NCBI GenBank assembly: GCA_010909165.1
Contig: MU008171.1
Location: 558,001 to 622,000, forward strand
Direction: 5' to 3'
DNA: 64,000 nt
Source of the DNA: Anthoceros angustus
Lineage: Eukaryota > Streptophyta > Anthocerotopsida > Anthocerotales > Anthocerotaceae
The notes under the pieces are model-generated. The model made no database searches, was not told where the DNA came from, and worked only from the letters and a program-made list of their open reading frames with translations. Positions 57,360 through 64,000 of the stretch are shown here, in pieces. Numbering within the stretch: the first letter of the stretch is position 1; the number at the start of each line of letters is the position of its first letter. Made by a program: the position numbers and the translations under genes.

Positions 57360-58375
57360 CTCAATTGGATTGCTGGCATGCATGATGTTCCCCTCCATGG
57401 CTCCCATTGTCTTGAATAGAATGAAAATCGGTATTTTGAAATCTGGCTAGTGCACGAAGAGAGTGTCTAGGATGAAGATTGCGGGTGGAGACAAGAGGAG
57501 GAGGTGCAACAACACGAGGTTGAAGAGGGTAGAACCTCGTGCTCCTTTGGAGCAAAAGGCTCCTCAAAATTTGAATACATCATGCATGGAGCATGGCTCA
57601 GGAGGTACTCCCTATTATTTTCCTCAAAGGGCATTGGCGAAACAATTCTAATGACTTTATCAAGTAAAAAATTTTATGTTTTCTACCTCGCACAAGGGAG
57701 GCCGGTGCGTCCACATAGTGGGACAATTTACAAATTTTTCAAACCACCAAGGCGATGGCAGCCCATCTTGGTACTGATCCGCCCGCAGGCTGCTTAAGCA
57801 AGGCTATAGCACCCCATCTTGATACTGATCTGTCCACATGCTGCTTAACTATGGAATTCTTCTTCTCTCAGCTTGGTATATGCGCACCCCGTCCACATAA
57901 CACATATATAATAATAAGGGGGACAACAATAATAGGATAGACCAACCTCACATAAGTGCAAGTTTTTTTTCTTTCCTAAATGCTTAACCCCATAAGGGAC
58001 TGCAATTGAGACTTTTAGGGTGGTCTTGAATAAATATTTTTAAATAAATTTTAGATAGTGAGACCAAGAACCTAGTGTCAAAGTAGACCTTTTAGCCTTT
58101 TAGGGGGTAAGAGATCATGGCAATATTATGGAAGGCAGTGGACACATGTCTTGGAGGAGAGAAAGATATATGATTACATCCTTTAACTTATATTTCACCA
58201 TGACTACTAAGCTTCATACTTTTCTACAATACATACTTTCACATTTTTTCAGACCTACATAAAATATCTACACACCTTAAAAAAAGAATATAGCCATTGA
58301 GTTATCAACTAAAATAATGTAAAATTATGCTATATGCATGATTTAATTGTCATAATTATGCTAGTATATGTTCAT
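57360..58375. other. No recognisable gene
   Basis: A short duplication (CAGCCCATCTTGGTACTGATC, later CACCCCATCTTGATACTGATC) lies at 57755-57850. From 57950 the DNA is AT-rich. The frames at 57504-57797 do not match a known family by eye. Confidence 0.4.
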
Positions 58376-58969
58376 TCACTTACCTTCTCCATCAATCTCA
58401 TCATGCTCATCATCCTCATTATTGTCTAAATAATTTTCAATGTTATGATTGTTTGCATTTGGTTCAATGAAAGAATTGTATGAATCTTCTTGAATAATAG
58501 AATTATTGAAATCGTTAGGATGGTTCGTGTCTCCCTGATGGGTAGGATAAGTTTCTACACCACTATCTTCATTTTCTGCAATTTTATTTTTAGCTTGTAA
58601 TATATTTTCACTATTTTCTCTATCTGAATATTTTCCATCTTGTTTATTATATGTGTTCTCTTCATCATGGTCCTCAAGTTCAGACTTTCCTCCTTGATCG
58701 CATTCATCTTCTTCGCTAGAGGAAGATCCACCACAAACTCTCCAACAAGTGACTATTACCACAACAACTATGATGAGGAAAACCATGAGCATAACCAAAG
58801 GGAAAAGATCATACTCCCCATGGATAAAGAGCATGAATTTTTCAAAATTAGTTTGTGTGGGTGGGGGGAAGGTGGTGTAGGTATAAGGTATGTCTTCTTG
58901 AAGATTGGAATTATTGACATGGATCACAAAGTCTGGGCGTTGTGGGTTGAAGTCCGGAAGTCTCACCAT
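58376..58969 (-). CDS. Hypothetical single-pass membrane protein with acidic tail
   Basis: A clean 197-codon frame in AT-rich DNA. It starts MVRLPDFNPQRPDFVIHVNN and shows no signal peptide. One strongly hydrophobic segment (residues about 55-75, LVMLMVFLIIVVVVIVTCW) is followed by a Cys-Gly-Ser patch (RVCGGSSSSEEDECDQGG). The tail of about 110 residues is rich in Asn, Asp and Glu and contains no Trp and almost no Leu runs. I do not recognise the family. The TATA-like ATATATATATATTATTG lies about 50-80 bp upstream at 59020-59035. It might be a small membrane protein or a chance frame in AT-rich DNA; the single hydrophobic block and the length argue for the former, weakly. Confidence 0.4.
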   Translation of the reverse strand: MVRLPDFNPQRPDFVIHVNNSNLQEDIPYTYTTFPPPTQTNFEKFMLFIHGEYDLFPLVMLMVFLIIVVVVIVTCWRVCGGSSSSEEDECDQGGKSELEDHDEENTYNKQDGKYSDRENSENILQAKNKIAENEDSGVETYPTHQGDTNHPNDFNNSIIQEDSYNSFIEPNANNHNIENYLDNNEDDEHDEIDGEGK

Positions 58970-60470
58970 GGAAACAATTTAAGATATGATTTTAAATCAA
59001 TCTATAAAATATATTTAGATATATATATATATATTATTGATATGAGTAAAAATATTTATGAATGGTTTGTTATAGCTCTTATTGTGGATCTCTCTATCCT
59101 AATAGTATCAATCATCTATATACCCTAAAGTATTTTAAATATCTAGATGCAGGAGGAAATTTTACCTTTTTAGTTTTGCAATTATCGTTTTATTTTGTGA
59201 TCTATATTATGTTATTTCTCCATCTTGGGGTCTTCAATGCGATTAACTCATCTTTCTAGTCTTTAACTGAGAAAAGGTCTGCCCACTATGTGACTCTTTG
59301 GAACTCTATCCCGTGACTTTCGACATGAAGAGGTGGATATATCTAGTGCGGAATTGAGAAGCGACAAGAGAGGTTTTGAGTTGCAGAGGCGGACTGATTC
59401 GCAATCGGGGACGGTCGTGAGGAAATGATGCAAGAAAGCTATAGAGGAATAATTTAATGAGCCGTGGGAGCGCACTGGGCAAGTGGAGGCCCACGCCGAA
59501 AAGGCAGGCAGCAGGTTCTCAGGAGGATTGAAGGGCCCGCACTGCCTGGGCCGGGGCCTGGGCCTGGCTCGCTCGGGGCCGTGGGCCCTGCGGCCAATCA
59601 AGCCCGTCACAGTTCACAGGCTTCTCTTGGTGCTTTTGCTTCCTTACCAGATTCTGCTCGCACCCTGCCTCAGCGGACCTTCGCCTTGCGCCTCGCCTCA
59701 AGGGCCTTGACTGCACACAAGCCCAAGTTGCGGTCGTGGCATCCTTTCTTGCGTCCCCCGCACGCGACAAAGCAGACGTCTTGTGTCGCTCTTGGCTGCC
59801 AGTGCTCTGCCATGCCTGTTTGCCTGCCGGGTGCTGCTGGAACGGGCTGATCCAGCCTCCGTTCCCGGGTTCTGTTCTCTTGCGCGCGATTCTAGTGCCT
59901 CTGGGACCAGCTGGCCGAGTCGAGTGTGGTGTCCCCGCGCTGGCGAGTCTGGTTTGCGGGAAATGAGATCTCGGGGTGGTGTCGTCCCTCTGGAGCACAA
60001 TTGATCGTTTCTCAGGTACGTCCGAGGGTACTGGAGGCGCTTTTCCGAGACTGAGAGCGAAATTCTGCCTCGGGTTGATGCTTGTGTGACCGAGATTGCA
60101 GATTGCTGTTTTGGGGGCTGGGAACGGGATAATTCGCTATATATGCCATGAATTGGGCAATGGCTGGTGTAGGGTTAGGGTTCTTTGGAGATCATCCCGT
60201 CGCTTACTCACCGTTGTGTATTAGCAGAAGGATGTGCCCGCCTGATTCGCTTTGGTGGGAGAGTTCCTCAGTTGTGACAAGGATTGCATGCTGGCGCATG
60301 TTTAGCTGTGGGGAAGTGTTTATGATCCACAGATGACCCGGTTTGTCCCTACATTTCAAGGTTTTCACGAGCAGTAGCTGTTGAAGGCTACTGGAAAAGC
60401 AGCACAACTGGCTTTAGATCTGCTCACCGTCCTTATCTGTACGATAGTGTTAGCAATAATTCTGGCTACC
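58970..60470. other. 5' flank and probable leader of the ELMO gene
   Basis: 58970-59460 is AT-rich without a gene. From 59460 the DNA turns GC-rich; plus and minus frames of up to 159 codons there look like composition artefacts. A donor-like CTCAG/GTACGT at 60015 and acceptor-like GAGCAG at 60373 suggest an intron in the 5' leader of the ELMO transcript. Confidence 0.4.
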
Positions 60471-62737
60471 ATGAGTTCCGGGACCATCAGAAGAAGAATA
60501 CATCATGAAGATGTTGGAGGAAAGAAGTTTGAAAGAGTAGATTCCGCAGGATCTGATGCTTTGAACGAACCGCTCTTGGGAAGGGATCCCTTTGAGGACT
60601 CCGGCCATTCCTCCTCCTCGGTATGTGCAGGATTTCACTGTAGGGTTATGCTTCTCAGATGTGCCTAAATTTGTACTCAGTTACCAAGCATTGCTTGTGC
60701 AACGTGATCTTCAGTGTTTTCAGTGGTTTGGAAGAAGGATTTGTGCCTGCACGTTGACAGCCCGTTGTGTTCTGTAGGTATGTCTTACAAGACTAGGGCT
60801 CCTGGAAGATTAGTGTAGGAAAGATGTTGCTACTACTTGGGGTGGCGGGTCTGCGTTGGTGATGGCTTAGTAGTATACTGCGGCTAACTGAACTGCCTAT
60901 GGCAAGCGGACTGCACAGGTGGATTATGATGAGTATGATTGGAAGGAGAAAAAGCGGAAGGAGGAGCAGGCATGGACACAGATCTTCTCACGATTACTGG
61001 CTCAATGGGCACAATTATTTGGTGAGAATTCTTGTCCACTACGTGGTGTGTATGCATGTAGAGTACCAAATTAGGATATATGCTCTCCCTCCTATACAAG
61101 GGCTCCTAAGGCTGTACTCTGTGGTGTCTTATCGTGAGCACTCTGGAGTGTATCTTGTATGCTGTTACTGCTTGTGTCATCAAGCTGTTGTGGTGATCCT
61201 GCCTTGTGTTATACTTACCCAGGTTATCCTAACATGGTGTCCGCAGTTGATTGAAATGCCATTAACTTCACGTTGGTGAAGGCATTGATGATCTTATCTG
61301 TTTGTAGCGCTCCTTGTGTTGGGTTCAGGTGCATGGGTTGGCAGCATGTTCTTCCGCGTGCTCCGCCGTCAAAATTCTCTTGAGATTAGCAAAGTGACTA
61401 TCTGTCTTTCACCCCTCCAGGTAACTCAGCTGATTTGGAACTATCACCAGCTAAATGAACGTCAATTTATGGGCTGTCAAAATCTGCTGCATGTGTTGGT
61501 ATCTGATGGATACTGGTTACCCACAACTCACGTGCATCTCTGCAGGAAGAGAGGCTTCGGAAGCTTCAGGAACGCCTCAGTGTGCCCTTTGATGGGAGTC
61601 GATTGGAGCATCAGGTAGACTAAGTTCTAGCCATGTTCTGTCGTGGCATGCTTTCATCTATATCGTAGTTTGCAGACTCCGGTGAAGATAGTCATGCAGA
61701 GGTTTTATATCTTTCTGCGGTTGAAATGCCATTGTGCAGGAGGCCCTCAAAACCTTATGGGATGTTGCGTATCCTCACACTAAACTTAAGGGATTGGTTT
61801 CAGAACAGTGGAAAGACATGGGATGGCAGGGAACGGATCCTTCAACGGATTTTAGGTGTGCTGCTGCTTACTGTCTTTGTCAGCAGACAAGAGGCTGGAT
61901 GCTGCAAAGGTTTTTGAACAGTTGTTTGCCTGTTCGTGACATTATGCAGGGGTGGTGGATTTGTGTCGCTGGAGAACTTGCTCTTCTTTGCCGTGAGATT
62001 TCCGGTAGGTAACAAATCCCTTACATGGTATAACTCCCCAAGCTGAGTTAGACTTTTTTTCCTCCCTCTGCTCTCGTGGATGGTGTGATAAATTGGATGT
62101 CTTTTGCAGAGTGCCTTCCACAGGTTGTTGAATAAAGAAGAGGGGAAAAGGGCGACTTGGGAATATCCATTTGCAGTTGCAGGACTTAATATTTCCTTCA
62201 TGCTCATCCAGATGCTGGACCTTCGATCTCGTAAGTCTTGTTTATGTCTATTAGATGGTGGCACCCAGTCTGTGTTTTCTCTTATCTATTATAACATGTT
62301 TTTAATCAGCAGAAAAGCCAAGCTCTTTATCAGCAGCAACTTTCCTGAAAATCTTAGCAGGTGTTCCCTCTCACTGTGCAAATATTGTCCAGAGCTTTCT
62401 GCCTGATGTTCTAGAAGGCTATTTCCATCCAACTGTAACCTCGCAGGGTTCTGCTTTTACAGAGGATGAATCTGCATTCGATATGCTGTACTGCGTTGCA
62501 TTTGAGATGTTGGATGCCCAGTGGCTGGCAATGCGTGCTTCATACATGGAATTCAACGTAAGTTTTGTTGTTTTCTTTCGTTTTCATTCTGCCTTGCCAG
62601 ACGGACCGACAGAAATTTACATGTACACGTGGCAGGCTGTTCTGCGAGCCACCCAAGCACAACTCGAAAGAGAGTTGAGTCTGGAGGACGTAAGTAGAGT
62701 GGAGGACCTCCCGGCCTACACTCTGTTGTGCCAATAA
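60471..62737 (+). CDS. ELMO/CED-12 domain protein (plant type)
   Basis: ELMO domain proteins act with small GTPases (GEF partner or GAP activity in animals); the plant members are little studied. Coding exons: 60471-60620, 60919-61021, 61308-61420, 61546-61614, 61740-61855, 61950-62004, 62110-62230, 62313-62360, 62463-62557, 62636-62737. All are GT-AG, phases agree, sum 324 codons. The protein starts MSSGTIRRRIHHEDVGGKKF, then NEPLLGRDPFEDS, and the second exon has DEYDWKEKKRKEEQAW. The ELMO domain covers about residues 140-290, marked by EALKTLWDVAYPHTKL, then WKDMGWQGTDPSTDFRGGGF, then SLENLLFFAVRFP, then KRATWEYPFAVAGLNISFML, then DMLYCVAFEMLDAQW. I chose the ATG at 60471 because plant relatives begin with this RRRxHHxDV segment; an in-frame upstream region lacks an ATG. 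Exon 8 has a CAGCAG (NAGNAG) acceptor. It is intact. Confidence 0.94.
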
Positions 62738-63172
62738 TTTTCCCGATGGGAGAGAGCATGCCGCGCGGGGATATGCTAAGGAAGCATGGCGCTGTAAGCA
62801 ATGTATGGGAGCGTGTAACTTGAAAGAAATGTAACTACGCATTTCGTTTTACATATGGCATGCATTCAATGCCGTCGTTTGTAAGTATTGTTAAGGATCC
62901 ATATGCGGGGTCGCATATGGCCTGCCGCCGATGGTTGGGCTTTGAAAGGTGGCCCGCCCTGGGACCCTCCAGGTGGCATAAAGCGCAGTCAGTTAAAGTA
63001 GGAATACGGTTCGCAAGACAGTTAACTGCACGGCATTTCCTTTGCACGGCATTTCCTTTTATGGCCATGTTGTATGTGAATGACATAACAAAAGGCCCGC
63101 TTAGTAATGACATTGATGAAATAAGGTAGAAAGGCGAAAAGTTGAAAAAGGTAAAAAGCTAAGTTAGTAGCT
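62738..63172. other. 3' flank of ELMO
   Basis: Presumed 3' UTR followed by spacer. CCATTTCCTTTGCACGGCAT is a local direct repeat (GGCATTTCCTTT twice, 63030-63060). No gene is seen. Confidence 0.4.
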
Positions 63173-63176
63173 GCCC

Positions 63177-63683
63177 TGTTAAGAAGATGCATGTGTTGCA
63201 TGCTTCATGCAATCTCTTGTTAGAGAGGAATTGCTACCACAAATGAAGAGCTGCCTAGAGAGGACTCTTAGTGATTAGTGGTCCGTAAGAATCCCTAGAT
63301 TTAACTGCCTAGTTAAGGTCATGGGATATATAAGGGCTAGAGCAAGGGCTTTGAGGAACAAGTTACAAGTGGGACTCACTCTTTGAGAGAGCGAGCAAGT
63401 GTCTTGTGCAAGCCTTGTGTTGAGAGAGTGGAGAGCTAGCTAGTGAGCTTGTCATGGAATTGCAAGAAGTGCCGTTGCGAGATAGCCGATTCCATCGTTG
63501 TATTCTTGTAATAAAGAGCGGCACCTCGAGGAGGTGGCTGCGAGTCGTCGATGACGGGCTACTTGGAGCCTAGTCGTGTTGTGAGGTTGAGGCGAGAATC
63601 GTGCAAGTCTCTTGTGGAGTGAATTGGCGAGGTCCTAGACTGGAAGACTTGGCTTCCTTCTGCAGTGAGGGGTGTTACTTGAG
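63177..63683 (+). repeat. 5' LTR of a second copia-like element
   Basis: It begins about TGTTAAGAAGATGC and ends shortly before a primer binding site. Inside are a TATA box (GGATATATAAGGG, 63323-63335) and a polyadenylation signal AATAAA (63510-63515), which define U3-R-U5 order. The left border is approximate because the partner LTR is outside the window. Confidence 0.7.
63323..63335 (+). promoter_or_regulatory. TATA box in the LTR
   Basis: GGATATATAAGGG is followed about 30 bp later by the likely transcript start of the retroelement RNA. It is a strong match to plant TATA boxes. Confidence 0.65.
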
Positions 63684-63695
63684 TGGTATCAAAGC
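63684..63695 (+). other. Primer binding site (initiator Met tRNA)
   Basis: TGGTATCAAAGC differs by one base from the TGGTATCAGAGC site of the first copia element. It fixes the orientation of this second element as plus. Confidence 0.8.
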
Positions 63696-63732
63696 GTAGT
63701 CCATTCCTCCGAGTGATTAGAGAGTGCACAAG

Positions 63733-64000
63733 ATGGTCAATGAGAAGCGTAAGGAGAGGTCAAGAAGCGGCGGTCTCCGATCATCCGCCTCAACCGCAAG
63801 ATTCATCATCGTCGAACAAGAGGAAGTGAGAGCGCGCGAGAAGCAGAGGATCGAGAGAAGTCGAGGACTGGAAGAAGCGGATGGTGGAAGTACTTTATCA
63901 AGTTCTTCCAGTGTCTTGGCGATGTAATGACTTCAAGGAAGAAGACAAAGCGAGAATCCAGGCCACACTCAACAAGGCGAAGATGCGGAAGAACAAGAAA
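63733..64000 (+). CDS. Start of gag of the second LTR element (partial)
   Basis: The ATG at 63733 opens a frame of 64 codons (MVNEKRKERSRSGGLRSSAS), rich in Arg, Ser and Glu, which ends at 63927. Reading continues in another frame to the window end (MTSRKKTKRESRPHSTRR). Position just after the primer site fits gag, but there is not enough sequence to confirm a gag domain. A frameshift or a short leader ORF is possible. The element continues beyond the window. Confidence 0.4.

Noticed and set aside
57504-57797. Continuation of the copia reverse transcriptase after 57359
   Set aside because: The translated sequence does not show the expected next RT motifs in any frame I could follow.
59464-60004. 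Possible genes in GC-rich frames upstream of ELMO
   Set aside because: Overlapping open frames in several phases on both strands with Pro/Gly/Ala bias and no recognisable domain suggest base-composition artefacts.
60381-60470. Earlier start for the ELMO protein with a hydrophobic leader
   Set aside because: The upstream in-frame stretch begins with TTG and has no ATG; plant relatives begin at the RRRxHH segment, so I used 60471.
1-64000. tRNA, rRNA or other structural RNA genes
   Set aside because: No cloverleaf with A/B-box pattern or rRNA-like segment was recognised by eye; the initiator-Met tRNA match is only the 12-base primer site of the LTR elements. A dedicated scan would be decisive.

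Overview
The window is nuclear DNA of a land plant. It carries a plant-specific NET (actin-binding NAB domain) protein, a CPL3-type RNA polymerase II CTD phosphatase with BRCT domain, a plant-type ELMO protein and a mitochondrial PDH E2 gene. All four have GT-AG introns, mostly about 70-300 bp. LTR elements use the plant-typical initiator-Met tRNA primer site. The mix of LINE reverse transcriptase, pogo-like and phage-like transposon remains hints at a non-flowering plant (lycophyte, fern or bryophyte), but the exact lineage cannot be fixed from the sequence.

Layout. 0-11 kb: a broken LINE reverse transcriptase, GC-rich repeats, then a complete but decayed Ty1/copia element (3.4-10.2 kb, minus strand) with two unusual extra ORFs. 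11.7-15.1 kb: mitochondrial pyruvate dehydrogenase E2 (minus, 15 coding exons). 15-22 kb: repeat-rich spacer with a dead pogo/DDE_1 transposase, a 51-bp minisatellite and an L1-ORF1-like fragment. 23.4-25.3 kb: STRAP-like WD40 gene (plus). 26-35.7 kb: a giant NET gene (minus) almost entirely in one 9.5-kb exon, interrupted by a 2-bp deletion. 36-38.8 kb: microsatellite-rich spacer. 38.9-44.3 kb: CPL3 (minus, 13 exons). 45-47.9 kb: LINE remnant and tandem repeats. 48-57 kb: a divergent pair of decayed genes, one with ParB-like and N6/N4 DNA methyltransferase signatures, the other resembling DUF7869-type transposase proteins. GC-rich palindromes are scattered through this block. 57-59 kb: a copia RT fragment and a small acidic membrane-protein ORF. 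60.5-62.7 kb: ELMO gene (plus, 10 exons). 63.2-64 kb: 5' end of another copia-like LTR element cut by the window edge.

The five host genes are unrelated housekeeping or cytoskeletal genes and form no operon or pathway. The 48-57 kb block is the best candidate for something undescribed: a plant-resident transposon that seems to pair a transposase with a ParB-DNA-methyltransferase fusion of phage-like architecture. Exon boundaries were read by eye; coding sums of the STRAP, CPL3 and ELMO models are multiples of three, which supports them.
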